A DNA stretch of 64,000 nucleotides, from positions 1,426,001 through 1,490,000 of the forward strand of contig NZ_CP113361.1 in assembly GCF_026684035.1 (NCBI RefSeq), in the 5' to 3' direction. A program made the translations under genes and the position numbers. A model generated the notes under the pieces. It was not told where the DNA came from, made no database searches, and saw only the letters and a program-made list of their open reading frames with translations. Below, piece by piece: positions 7,963 to 16,096 of this stretch; within the stretch, counting starts at the first letter, position 1; every line of letters begins with the position of its first letter. This DNA comes from Methanogenium organophilum (lineage in GTDB: Archaea; Halobacteriota; Methanomicrobia; Methanomicrobiales; Methanomicrobiaceae).

Positions 7963-9971
7963 TTGCCCCCCCTCTTCTGGAATACCACCGCTGCTACGAT
8001 GCCGGCAGCCATCACCCCAAATCCGATCATCGAGGCAGGGAGTGCGCCCGCTTCGTTCTCTGCTGTTGTTTCACCGGTGAATGTGGTGAGCCAGAGACTG
8101 CTGACACCTCGTATTTCATCAATATTGGTGGAGATTAGATGATTGTTGTTGAGATCCATTTCAACGCCGGATAGCGCAAATGTTCCGATAATTGTATCAC
8201 TTTTTATGTCATACACCATGACCTGGCTGGAAGAGTCCGTATAACGTTCTGACCAGAAAATGCATCCACCGTCGGACTGCGGAGCTGAGCGGTGGGGCGT
8301 TTCCGGGAGAGAAAGAGTTGTTGTCTCCATACCGGGAAGTGCCGTCGCCACGATCTCTACCTTGTATGGTCCGGATGTTTCGGGATCTTTATAGTACAGC
8401 GGAGCTACCACCATTCCTCCGCCCACAGAGGGTTGTGCATATGATGCGCCGTCAGGAGGAGAGAGGGTGAACTGGCTGCGGTCGGTCAGCGAGTAGATGG
8501 TGATGGTATCGTTATATCCTCCACACTCGGTTCGCCATGCAACATACCCATCGCCGATTGCCGGTTCGATCTGGTGACCGGGTTGTTTGCAGAGAACCTG
8601 CTGTGTCCTGTTCGCGATGGAATAGAGAAAAATAGTCTTTTTCACATTATGTTTGTCATCGGATTTCAAGGGTGAGAAATCCAGCCCCGAAAACGCGATC
8701 AGGTCCCCGTCCATTGCGATCTGGTTTATAGTGCAATCATCAACAGGAAGATCCTCGATATATCCCGTCGAGATGGTATAGAGCCCAATACCTCTTGGTA
8801 CGGTTGGCTCACCAGTATGTAATTTCTCCCAGGCGATATGGTCTCCCGAGATGTCCATCGTAAAGGTGAGGTAACGGGCGCTTTCGACGATCGTGCGCGT
8901 GGTCCCGGTCGGGATGTGGTACAGGAAGATGTTCGTTTCTTCATCTTCTGTTTTCTCGGCCCAGGTGAAGTAATCGCCGTCAATGGCTGAACACCATATC
9001 ATCGCGTTGTCGGTTGTATAGATGAGTTCGTCAGTTGTGGCAATCGTTCCATAATCCGTGGTATCGGCGGGAAACAGCTCCGGTTCGGTCGGCTGGCTGG
9101 ACACCACCTCCGGTTCATCCCGGAGCGTCTCCACGGTGATCGCAGGAGTTGGCGGCAGGGTAAACCGGTTGTCACAGAGAATAAACGTAGTAGTGGCGGT
9201 GTGGATGCCGGAAGCAAGGGTGAGAACATATGTTTCGCTATCAAGCCTCCCTGTGTCAACATCGACATACCAGTAGTTTTGGGACCCACCCTTCACGACC
9301 TCGATGGTTCCTGACTCTGCCACTTCATCTCCCTCATGGGGATTGGCAGAGACCAGGTAGATGTCGTAGGACATCTCGCTGCCCGGTGGCATGTTGGTTG
9401 ACCCCGCGAACCGCAGGAGGTCTCCCGGGTGGCCGGTGGGTGTTTGATCAATCCTTATCCACGGTTCTTCCACGATAAACACCATCTTCATTGCTGCATC
9501 GTCGATCTCGGGGCGGTTCAGAGCTTCGGAGAGCGCCATTGCGGTGTCGGAATACATTGTCTCAGGATCATCGAGAGCAAAAAGGGGCATGTCCTGGTAG
9601 TTCACCATTGTATGATCGCCATCAGTAGCGGTATCAAGGGCAAATTTTCCGTCGGGGCCGGTATCCTCAATGATAAGGAAATACTGGCCGCTTGGAAGCC
9701 CGGACGTTGTTTCCGGTGGGAATAATTCTTCCGTAAATGTGCCGTCTGTTGTGGTGATGATCCGGCGTTCTTCATAGTTCTTGCCGATGATCCACACTGC
9801 GACCTCGCCCGGATTGTCCGTCTGGCCGGAGATTGAGAGGGGCAGCCCTTTTGGGAGAATTGGTGGGATTACTTGCGCTGTAAGTGCGGCAGCAGGAGTC
9901 ACGGCCACGCATAGGATCAGGATGGCAGCTGCGAAGCATATTATATTGAGGTGTTTTTTCTTCATTTTCAT
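7959..9971 (-). CDS. Membrane-anchored surface protein with N-terminal beta domains and TolB-like propeller
   Basis: About 670 residues: signal peptide ending 'VTPAAAL', then an N-terminal region resembling the archaeal surface domain DUF3821 ('GLPLSISGQTDNPGEVAVW') followed by a second Ig-like segment. A Pro/Thr-rich linker lies near residue 280. A propeller covers ~320-600 ('DGDYFTWAEK', 'GDHIAWEK', 'DGYVAWRTE', 'GGCIFWSE'), followed by a C-terminal hydrophobic helix and basic tail 'FQKRGGK' that would anchor it in the membrane with the body outside. The start could be GTG 9974, ATG 9971 or ATG 9965. It is first gene of a two-gene operon with the smaller propeller protein. Function unknown; probably protein or carbohydrate contact at the cell surface. 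Confidence 0.75.
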   Translation of the reverse strand: MKMKKKHLNIICFAAAILILCVAVTPAAALTAQVIPPILPKGLPLSISGQTDNPGEVAVWIIGKNYEERRIITTTDGTFTEELFPPETTSGLPSGQYFLIIEDTGPDGKFALDTATDGDHTMVNYQDMPLFALDDPETMYSDTAMALSEALNRPEIDDAAMKMVFIVEEPWIRIDQTPTGHPGDLLRFAGSTNMPPGSEMSYDIYLVSANPHEGDEVAESGTIEVVKGGSQNYWYVDVDTGRLDSETYVLTLASGIHTATTTFILCDNRFTLPPTPAITVETLRDEPEVVSSQPTEPELFPADTTDYGTIATTDELIYTTDNAMIWCSAIDGDYFTWAEKTEDEETNIFLYHIPTGTTRTIVESARYLTFTMDISGDHIAWEKLHTGEPTVPRGIGLYTISTGYIEDLPVDDCTINQIAMDGDLIAFSGLDFSPLKSDDKHNVKKTIFLYSIANRTQQVLCKQPGHQIEPAIGDGYVAWRTECGGYNDTITIYSLTDRSQFTLSPPDGASYAQPSVGGGMVVAPLYYKDPETSGPYKVEIVATALPGMETTTLSLPETPHRSAPQSDGGCIFWSERYTDSSSQVMVYDIKSDTIIGTFALSGVEMDLNNNHLISTNIDEIRGVSSLWLTTFTGETTAENEAGALPASMIGFGVMAAGIVAAVVFQKRGGK

Positions 9972-10138
9972 CACATTCCATCAACCTTCCGGCAATTTCA
10001 GCTTTTCAGGTCTTGTTGATAGGTATTTCTCATTGGGATATACCCTTTCTGTGAGAATCACCAACTCTCTGGTGGGTAAAATGGTGCCTGCTGTGATGAA
10101 TGTGGAATAGTTCAAAGAGAGATGATTGTCACATATTG

Positions 10139-10147
10139 TTTATATTG
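10139..10147 (+). promoter_or_regulatory. TATA-like box
   Basis: TTTATATTG lies in an AT-rich stretch. Transcription about 22-25 bases downstream would begin near 10168-10172, just before the GTG at 10175, which decides the start chosen for the next gene. Confidence 0.4.
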
Positions 10148-10174
10148 TTCACCGTTCATACCCTCTGTCGGGAG

Positions 10175-10948
10175 GTGTTGAGGATATCTGGTTATGTTCG
10201 GATCACGCTATTGATGCTGTTTTTTCTCGCCATTTTTCTCACCGCACCTGTGATGGCAGTCGGAATCTATTCGGTGGAGGCATGGGATGCTCTCCCTCCT
10301 GGGGGGAACGAGATTGAATCCCTTCCCATATCGTGGTGGGAGGTTCCTCCTTTGGCATTTTTCTGCGTAATGGTCTGCCTGATATGCCCCCTGCTTTACC
10401 AACCTGCAATACTTCTCTACGCAGTTGGTGTATGGTGCACCCTTGGATTTCGCCGGGCGACACGTCAGGATGTACTGGTCCAACCTCTCCGTGCGGAAGT
10501 ATACGACTATATTAAGATACACCCGGGAACCCCTTTCTCAGTTATTGGAAAAAAAATGGAAATTAACCGGGGGACTTTGCACTACCATCTATATATACTT
10601 CTCAGGGAGGGCCGGATCTCGGAGTGGAGGGAAGGTGGCCGTACAACGTATTTTGAAAACAATGGCAAATATTCGATGGATGAAATGCGAATTTTATCAC
10701 GTCTTCATTCGGGTACGGCGGGTGAAATTTGCAGGTTCCTTGCCCAGCGTCATGGCGCAACACGAACGGAAATTGCCCGATGGGTGGGTATTGCCCCTTC
10801 ATCTGTCTCATGGCACCTGTCGCGCCTGAACAGCAGTGGAATCGTTGTTTCAGAAAAAGGGGACAGAAAGACAACGTACTGCCTCACGTCCTGTGCTTTC
10901 ACTCTCCTTTGCACATGCTTGCCTGACATAAAGTCTCCGATTGAATAG
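10175..10948 (+). CDS. Membrane-anchored transcriptional regulator with two winged-helix domains
   Basis: The frame opens at 10100, but a TATA-like box inside it (10139-10147) argues for a start at GTG 10175 (257 residues) or ATG 10214. A signal-anchor ('LMLFFLAIFLTAPVMA') and a second membrane helix around the 'FCVMVCLICPLLY' stretch are followed by two tandem wHTH domains: one around 'KIHPGTPFSVIGKKMEINRG' and one around 'RHGATRTEIARWVGIAPSSV', both with ArsR-like recognition helices. Such membrane wHTH proteins are frequent in Methanomicrobiales. It is divergent from the propeller operon, which it may regulate in response to an envelope signal. Ligand unknown. Confidence 0.75.
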   Translation: MLRISGYVRITLLMLFFLAIFLTAPVMAVGIYSVEAWDALPPGGNEIESLPISWWEVPPLAFFCVMVCLICPLLYQPAILLYAVGVWCTLGFRRATRQDVLVQPLRAEVYDYIKIHPGTPFSVIGKKMEINRGTLHYHLYILLREGRISEWREGGRTTYFENNGKYSMDEMRILSRLHSGTAGEICRFLAQRHGATRTEIARWVGIAPSSVSWHLSRLNSSGIVVSEKGDRKTTYCLTSCAFTLLCTCLPDIKSPIE

Positions 10949-11097
10949 AGTGTCACGAAGATCACACTACGCATTCTATGTGGATTTCAGTATGAGGTCT
11001 GCATTGAATTACCGGCAGATCAGAAGAGGGTAAGGTAAGCACAATGTCTGCTCTCGCAGGATGTTCCGGCACAAAGACCAATGATCTAATTGCCAAA

Positions 11098-11130
11098 ATT
11101 ATAAATAGTCAACCTGCGTATGTTGACGCA
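11098..11130 (+). promoter_or_regulatory. TATA box and overlapping dyads upstream of the Tfx-like gene
   Basis: TTATAAATA at ~11099-11107 is followed directly by GTCAAC (11108-11113), 8 bases, then GTTGAC (11122-11127), a perfect dyad. A second dyad, TGCGT (11115-11119) and ACGCA (11126-11130), overlaps it and reaches the ATG at 11130. The TATA-to-ATG distance implies a leaderless or nearly leaderless transcript. The position fits an autoregulatory operator. Confidence 0.55.
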
Positions 11131-11576
11131 TGTCACTCTCTCTGTCTGACCGCCAGTTTGAATTCTGGAGACTGCGCCGTGAAGGTCTGGCAAACATTCA
11201 CATTGCAGAACAGTTCCGGATCTCCCGTCAGGCAGTCTCAAAGGCGCTGCTCAGTGTAGAGGAGAAGGTTGAAAAAACCCTGCTTGAGATGGCTCATGCA
11301 AACCAGATTGAAGTGGAGCGGTATAATGCGGAGAAGGGCATCCTCTTCGGGCGGTCTGTCCCGTTCAATGCGGGGGCGATTATATTTATCTTGGCAAAGC
11401 ACGGCGTGCAGGTCTGGTATGAACACGAAGGCGACTGCGGTTCCTGTACCCGCTACCGGGAGTGTATCGAACTGCTCTGGGATTTTGCGGACGAATTACA
11501 CGTTTCCCTCATGCAAACGGATGACCCCACACGCCTCGCGGATGAACTGTTTTCAAAACTCAGGGAGATGGTCTGA
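11130..11576 (+). CDS. Tfx-like HTH DNA-binding protein
   Basis: 148 residues. The N-terminal ~55 residues are a basic HTH of sigma-70 region 4/LuxR type ('LSDRQFEFWRLRREG', 'NIHIAEQFRISRQAVSKAL') like that of the archaeal regulator Tfx. The C-terminal ~90 residues are more acidic, with a 'GDCGSCTRYREC' cluster of three cysteines that could bind a metal. In Methanothermobacter Tfx binds the promoter of the molybdenum formylmethanofuran dehydrogenase operon; that role is not implied here. The gene begins an operon: its stop is two bases from the first of four GWCPN membrane-protein genes. A palindrome in its promoter suggests autoregulation. The Tfx assignment is moderate. Confidence 0.65.
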   Translation: MSLSLSDRQFEFWRLRREGLANIHIAEQFRISRQAVSKALLSVEEKVEKTLLEMAHANQIEVERYNAEKGILFGRSVPFNAGAIIFILAKHGVQVWYEHEGDCGSCTRYRECIELLWDFADELHVSLMQTDDPTRLADELFSKLREMV

Positions 11577-11578
11577 GA

Positions 11579-12178
11579 ATGTCCTGTGAAGATACGCAGC
11601 AGGAATGCATGGGATGGTGCCCGTGCGAGCGGCAGATGGCCGGGAAGATGCTGAAGAAATCGTTCATTGGAATCGGCGATGCCGCCGGTGGAGGAAACCG
11701 AAAGGTTCTCGCTGAATGGTGCTGGTGGAATCGTTATCACAACCAGCTTCTCGTTGCAGCGCTCCTCGCTTCGGCTGTTGCAATGATACTTGTTTCTCTA
11801 ATGGGAAGTCCTCCGGGTTCTGTCTGGACGGCACTTGCCATCGCAGCGGGTGCCACGATTGGCCTCTCGGTGAGTCATTCAAAGCGGTATGGAGAGATTG
11901 CCGCCGGCAAATGGCGGCGAGGGGAAGTGCCCGCGAAAAAGCGCCTCTTCTGGAGTATGGTGCTGCTCGCTCTCATCGTGATTTCTCTCATATGTCTGGG
12001 ATGGTTTATCCATGAGGGGATGTTTGACACCCTTGGGATGGTTGCCGTTGGCGCTGCTCTCATCTACTGGGCTTCGCTCGCGATCACGGTACACTGGGAA
12101 CGGCGGCACCGGACAGTCCTGATAAAGGAGTGGGGATCGTGGGATGCCGTGAATTTGGCTACGGCTGATGATGGATAA
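11579..12178 (+). CDS. GWCPN-motif (DUF1673-like) membrane protein, first of four
   Basis: 199 residues. N-terminal 'CMGWCPCE' motif, an aromatic 'AEWCWWNRYHNQ' segment, then four predicted membrane helices in two pairs (about 55-75, 80-100, 125-145, 150-172) with a basic cytoplasmic loop ('HSKRYGEIAAGKWRRG') and a basic 'HWERRHRTVLIKE' tail. The architecture matches the fourth gene of the cluster (13519-14115), which has 'NLSWWDRYRNR' at the same place. The 'GWCPN' start resembles the methanosarcinal family DUF1673, of unknown function. Start spacing of 2 bases from the Tfx-like gene implies co-transcription. Confidence 0.7.
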   Translation: MSCEDTQQECMGWCPCERQMAGKMLKKSFIGIGDAAGGGNRKVLAEWCWWNRYHNQLLVAALLASAVAMILVSLMGSPPGSVWTALAIAAGATIGLSVSHSKRYGEIAAGKWRRGEVPAKKRLFWSMVLLALIVISLICLGWFIHEGMFDTLGMVAVGAALIYWASLAITVHWERRHRTVLIKEWGSWDAVNLATADDG

Positions 12179-12206
12179 CCGATTGACAGAGGAGAAGGGG
12201 GAAGGT

Positions 12207-12680
12207 ATGACGAAATATACTGATATTGTGCGGAAACGTCTGGGGTGGTGTCCCAATGCGGATGCTGTCCGGAAATCCCGTTGCACCGGGGTGGAACAGG
12301 ATTGTGAGCATGCATGGAAGCGGGGCGGGCCTGATCCGGGGGCCGCCCCGGAATCGGATGCGCCTGCAGCGACACCTCCCGGATACCAGGAAAACATCCT
12401 CCTGATCCTCATCGCGGTGGCCTGGCTCTTTCCGGTCGTGTACCAGCAGGAATTCCTATTTCTCCTTATGGTCATTAGTGCCGTTGCCGTGTACTGCGAC
12501 GCCCAGAATATTCATGCCGGTGAAAAGTTCGAGAAAGAGACGCTTCTTGGCGATATCGTCGCCTGGCGGCCGCTAACGTGGGGAGCTGCAACATTTGTCG
12601 GCGGAATCATCATCATGGCCATCTATCTCTTCCACCGGAAAGAGATCTACACCGCGAACATGGGGAAGGCGTCTTCATGA
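12207..12680 (+). CDS. GWCPN-motif membrane protein, second of four
   Basis: 157 residues from the ATG at 12207, which has a purine-rich ribosome site (GAAGGGGGAAGGT) directly upstream; the longer frame from 12168 is less likely. 'KRLGWCPNADAV' opens the protein, followed by a hydrophilic Pro/Ala-rich stretch, two adjacent membrane helices ('NILLILIAVAWLFPVV', 'FLFLLMVISAVAVY') and a third near the C-terminus. It is shorter than its paralogues. The stop overlaps the next gene's ATG by 4 bases, so translation is probably coupled. Function unknown. Confidence 0.7.
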   Translation: MTKYTDIVRKRLGWCPNADAVRKSRCTGVEQDCEHAWKRGGPDPGAAPESDAPAATPPGYQENILLILIAVAWLFPVVYQQEFLFLLMVISAVAVYCDAQNIHAGEKFEKETLLGDIVAWRPLTWGAATFVGGIIIMAIYLFHRKEIYTANMGKASS

Positions 12681-13414
12681 ATATTCGATCATGGTTTGAG
12701 AAACGTGCCAGCTGGTGCCCGAACGCAGGCATACAGCTGAACCGGAGACACGTGAGCGTCATCGGGTCTCCATATCTCCCCGGCGCAGGGACCATTCCCG
12801 CATGTGGCGGCCGGGAGATGGTCGTTGACTACCACTACATCAGCCCGAGGTTCATACTGGCAGGGCTGCTCGCCTTTGCCGTCTTCTCCATCCTCTTCAT
12901 CATATGCTTCTTCATCCCCGAATGGCGCCCGGCTTTGTATCTCCTCACAGCTCTCTCGTTTATAACGTATGCTCTTGTGAATTTCTATCTCGATATGAAA
13001 CGGGCGGTAATAGAGTTCCTGCCACATTCAGTCGTCCTCCAGAGGCCCCTTTTTCGGCCTATCATCTTTGAAAAGGATGCCGTCAGGGTGGTCGAGATGA
13101 AAAAGACCCGTCTTCCCGTGCCCCGCCGGGTGATCGCGCTCTTCTATCTTCTAATGGTTTCTGCGGTGTTTTTCAGTATGACATGGGGTGAGGTGCTGCG
13201 ATTAATGAGTGGTCAGTCCGTCGGCGCCGACTTCGCCTTCCATCTGCTCATTGCAATCGGCTTTGTGGTATTCCTGGTGGAACTATGCTATCGCTCCTTT
13301 GCACGGATGCATTTTCCCTGCTTTCTCAGGGTGACACTGAAGACCGGCGAGTCACTTCACCTCTATGCAAAACACCCTGAAAGTCTTGCTGCGATGCTGG
13401 AGGCAGATACGTGA
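12677..13414 (+). CDS. GWCPN-motif membrane protein, third of four
   Basis: 245 residues from ATG 12677 (ATGA overlap with the preceding stop). The motif is degenerate: 'RASWCPNAG' replaces LGWCPNA. Two membrane helices near 60-100 are followed by a soluble segment with a PH-like strand pattern ('AVIEFLPHSVVLQRPLF', 'AVRVVEMKK'), then two more helices and a C-terminal beta-rich end ('CFLRVTLKTGESLHLYAK'). This resembles bacterial-PH/YdbT-like membrane proteins in layout, though I am not certain. It is the largest of the four and the only one with this soluble insert. Confidence 0.65.
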   Translation: MNIRSWFEKRASWCPNAGIQLNRRHVSVIGSPYLPGAGTIPACGGREMVVDYHYISPRFILAGLLAFAVFSILFIICFFIPEWRPALYLLTALSFITYALVNFYLDMKRAVIEFLPHSVVLQRPLFRPIIFEKDAVRVVEMKKTRLPVPRRVIALFYLLMVSAVFFSMTWGEVLRLMSGQSVGADFAFHLLIAIGFVVFLVELCYRSFARMHFPCFLRVTLKTGESLHLYAKHPESLAAMLEADT

Positions 13415-13518
13415 CCGATTTTTCGGATTATGCGAGGAAAGAAACGGGCTGGTCTCTTAATTATGCTTTCTTTGAAGAGGGAGATCGCTGAAACGTCCGC
13501 AAAAAAGGTGAAGAGAAT

Positions 13519-14115
13519 ATGAATTTTGTGAAGAAAATGAGAGTCTGGCTGGGCTGGTGCCCGAATGAATGCCCGGTGATGGTGAGTTCCGGGATAACAC
13601 CGGAGAGATACATGAACACTGTTCCATCCGGTCGTGGTGGACTGCGAAACACGAATCTCAGCTGGTGGGACCGGTACCGCAACCGGGTGATGATGATGGC
13701 TGTCAGTCTGACGACTGCGACCATTGCACTGTCTCTCCTGTTCGATGATGCATCGGGTAATACCTGGAAAGGGATTGTCCTCGGAGGGATCATCGGTATC
13801 GTGGCAGGTCTGGTGACATTATGGCATTCCTGGAAACGGTATGAGAGAATCGATGCCGGGGAATTCATTGCCGTTCATGAAACGAAAACCCAGAGAATGA
13901 TGCGCTATGGGGGAATCCTCATTCTTTCAGGCGCGGTTATTGCCTGGATGGTATTCCAGATGTTCAGGGGAGCCACCCACCTGATTCTTGCCGCAGAGGC
14001 GGGCCTTTGCGTCGTCATCTGGGTTGTGTACTTCACCGTATGTCTCTGGGAGAGGCGGCGTCACAAGGTGGTCATCGCAGAGAATCGGTCGATGTACACC
14101 ATTGATAAGGAATAA
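13519..14115 (+). CDS. GWCPN-motif (DUF1673-like) membrane protein, fourth of four
   Basis: 198 residues; 'WLGWCPNECPV' at residues ~10-20, then 'NLSWWDRYRNR', two helix pairs and a basic 'CLWERRRHKVVIAE' C-terminus, closely matching the first paralogue (11579-12178) in length and layout. The ATG at 13519 has a good ribosome site (AAAGGTGAAGAGAAT). A 104-base gap separates it from the third paralogue, so it may have its own promoter or be the operon's last cistron. Function unknown. Confidence 0.7.
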   Translation: MNFVKKMRVWLGWCPNECPVMVSSGITPERYMNTVPSGRGGLRNTNLSWWDRYRNRVMMMAVSLTTATIALSLLFDDASGNTWKGIVLGGIIGIVAGLVTLWHSWKRYERIDAGEFIAVHETKTQRMMRYGGILILSGAVIAWMVFQMFRGATHLILAAEAGLCVVIWVVYFTVCLWERRRHKVVIAENRSMYTIDKE

Positions 14116-14160
14116 GAATGGTGATTATGCCGGGCGAATGAAGCTCTGCAAACAATGTCT

Positions 14161-14562
14161 CTATGTCGGTACCAAAGATATCAAACTGATATCATATTTT
14201 GTTGCGTTGTCAAAACAGCCCTTTGCCTCGTCCTTTTTGCCCGTATTCGTCAGGATGACTCCCTTCAAAAACCAGGCTCCCGCGTATTCGGGATCCAGTT
14301 CCAGTGCTTTTTCGCAGCTTACCATCGCCTCATCGTATTGTTCGTAGAAATTGTTGTAATACATACCCCTGATAAACCACGCCTCGGCGTTCTCCGGGTC
14401 AGATTGTACCAGTGCATCATAATATTCAAGACTCCCATTCACCTCCTCCAGGAATTCATTTGATGGCATTCCATCCGGAGAAATGCGGTCATCGGCAAGA
14501 CAACCGGCCGCCATGACACAGCAGAGGAACATCAATACCATACATCCCCCCATTTTCAGCAT
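14161..14562 (-). CDS. TPR-repeat lipoprotein
   Basis: 133 residues. A lipobox 'VMAAGC' places the lipidated cysteine at about residue 21. The mature part has two clear tetratricopeptide repeats: 'ENAEAWFIRGMYYNNFYEQYDEAMVSCEKALELDP' region and the following 'YAGAWFLKGVILTNTGKKDEAKGCFDNA' region. TPR lipoproteins act as protein-interaction adaptors at the outer face of the membrane. Its start lies 34 bases from copy 1 of the hairpin element shared by four neighbouring surface genes, which probably carries its promoter. Confidence 0.75.
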   Translation of the reverse strand: MLKMGGCMVLMFLCCVMAAGCLADDRISPDGMPSNEFLEEVNGSLEYYDALVQSDPENAEAWFIRGMYYNNFYEQYDEAMVSCEKALELDPEYAGAWFLKGVILTNTGKKDEAKGCFDNATKYDISLISLVPT

Positions 14563-14595
14563 TCGATGTCCTCAACAATGACTCTTGTGTCTCCC

Positions 14596-14643
14596 GGTAT
14601 ACATTAGTACGTTCGACGAATATTCAGCGTTCTGCTGAATATT
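14596..14643 (-). repeat. Shared 48-bp hairpin/promoter element, copy 1
   Basis: Read on the minus strand: ATATTCAGCAGAA...GCTGAATATTC-type hairpin followed by a segment ending ACTAATGTATACC. It ends 34 bases before the ATG at 14562. The other copies are at 15589, 16711 and 18237. The ATGTATAC end may act as a TATA-like box. Confidence 0.7.
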
Positions 14644-14884
14644 CGGACGTTCGGATGGGGATAACATGTGGAGATAACAGGTGTCTGGGAGGCGCATGTG
14701 ATACCCCTCTTTGTCCTTGTGGTTCTGATGATGGTTTGGAAATCTTTCCGCGGGCTTTGTCATTAATGGATCTCTTCATCAAAAAGGCTGGCCGGGTTTT
14801 AAAACGATAATATCTCCCGGGTGAAGTTACATCGTAAAAATCCTGTACGGATTCTATGTCCTGGTTTCGAACTACAAAAAAGTA

Positions 14885-15553
14885 TCAAATATACGGAATC
14901 CAGATTCCGTCTTCATACCGTGTGATGACAACGCTCACATTGATTTCTCCGCGGATTTCGGGCGGTATGCTTTCGTGAACGGTCACTCGGAATGTTTCGC
15001 CGAGAATTGAATGGTTGAGTCCCTCTGAAACATCTGCCTTAAGATTAATAACAATGTCCGGTGCATCCGGGCTCAGCGGTGCGAGTTCATCCGGAAGGTA
15101 GATGACCGAAACATATTCCGGGAATCCGTCACAGTTTTTGCAGATGAGCGGGGAGAGGGATTCTTCGCTGATGTCCGTTACCGTCAGCTCCCCCGGATCA
15201 TACCTCCTGAAGAATGTTGCGTCTATATCGGTGAGATCTTCGCCAACCGATTGGAATGCCAGCATTTTACCATAAGGGGTTTCCACGATTACCGATTTCC
15301 AGCTGCCGAACTGCTGGTTTTGGAGTTCTTCTTCCGGAAAAACGAGTTCCCCGTCTCTCATAGGGATCGGAACGATAACATCGGTGACAAGTCCCCCCTG
15401 GTATTGGGAGAGGCCCTCCGTTGTGATGGTATAGGAATATTGGCCAGGATTCGAATTGATCCATGCGAGCCCGAAGAAGGTGCCGAATAGAAAAATTGCA
15501 ATGGTGCCTACTACCACGACAAGAAGGATTTTAGTGATATTAATGGATGCCAT
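14885..15553 (-). CDS. Membrane-anchored extracellular hypothetical protein
   Basis: 222 residues. An N-terminal membrane helix ('ILLVVVVGTIAIFLFGTFFG') is followed by a ~195-residue beta-rich extracellular domain containing one CxxC pair ('LICKNCDG') and several 'TVHESIPPEIRGEINVSVV'-like strands. No family is recognised. The start lies 36 bases from copy 2 of the shared hairpin element, the same spacing as for the TPR lipoprotein, so the two genes are probably co-regulated rather than co-transcribed (322-base gap). Confidence 0.6.
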   Translation of the reverse strand: MASINITKILLVVVVGTIAIFLFGTFFGLAWINSNPGQYSYTITTEGLSQYQGGLVTDVIVPIPMRDGELVFPEEELQNQQFGSWKSVIVETPYGKMLAFQSVGEDLTDIDATFFRRYDPGELTVTDISEESLSPLICKNCDGFPEYVSVIYLPDELAPLSPDAPDIVINLKADVSEGLNHSILGETFRVTVHESIPPEIRGEINVSVVITRYEDGIWIPYI

Positions 15554-15588
15554 CGATATATACCGCGTTAACAGGTCTCGTATCTTCT

Positions 15589-15635
15589 GGTATACATTAG
15601 TACGTTCGCCGAATATTCAGCATTCTGCTGAATAT
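15589..15635 (-). repeat. Shared 48-bp hairpin/promoter element, copy 2
   Basis: Contains the perfect 8-bp inverted repeat ATTCAGCA/TGCTGAAT around a 3-base loop, then the ACGTACTAATGTATACC segment, ending 36 bases before the ATG at 15553. It is the cleanest of the four copies. Confidence 0.7.
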
Positions 15636-16096
15636 GATGGGAGTTCCTCATGGGCTTTTAGAGAAGTCAGTCCGGACATAGGAATGGGATCAGATAATGG
15701 TTTATTCTTTTGATATTTCCTGAGAATACAATAGAGAGCTCGTCGCGGGTACAGACTGTTTCATCTCAGTACAATGTGTTTCCTATTCTGATGTACAGGT
15801 TTTAGAACAAAATTCCACAATCGAGTCCAGCTTAGAAATGAAAGAGAATAAGGCGGTAGCGCTGCAGATGGATATACTATTTTACGGCCTTTCTCCCTGT
15901 AATACGGCGAAATTGGTTCCTGGTGCAAATTTTTCTGTGTATTGCTCAATCCCACCTTTCATCCATTCATTCGGACGGAGGCTACATGTCAGTAATCTAT
16001 ATGAATATGTAGTTCCGGTCTTGTTCATTGTACGCGTTGCGGGTTTTTCCAGCTTGGTAAAATGACGGATGAATGATTCTGGGATGACATCACGCC
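15636..16096. other. Intergenic region, possible gene remnant
   Basis: About 460 bases without a supported gene. On the minus strand 15882-16091 an open frame reads on from upstream with a surface-protein-like composition ('TYSYRLLTCSLRPNEW', 'KGGIEQYTEKFAPGTNF') but has no start or ribosome site of its own; it may be a decayed lipoprotein domain. The rest shows nothing. Confidence 0.3.

Noticed and set aside
12168-12206. Upstream extension of the second GWCPN protein
   Set aside because: The ATG at 12207 has the ribosome site and places the GWCPN motif near the N-terminus, as in the paralogues.
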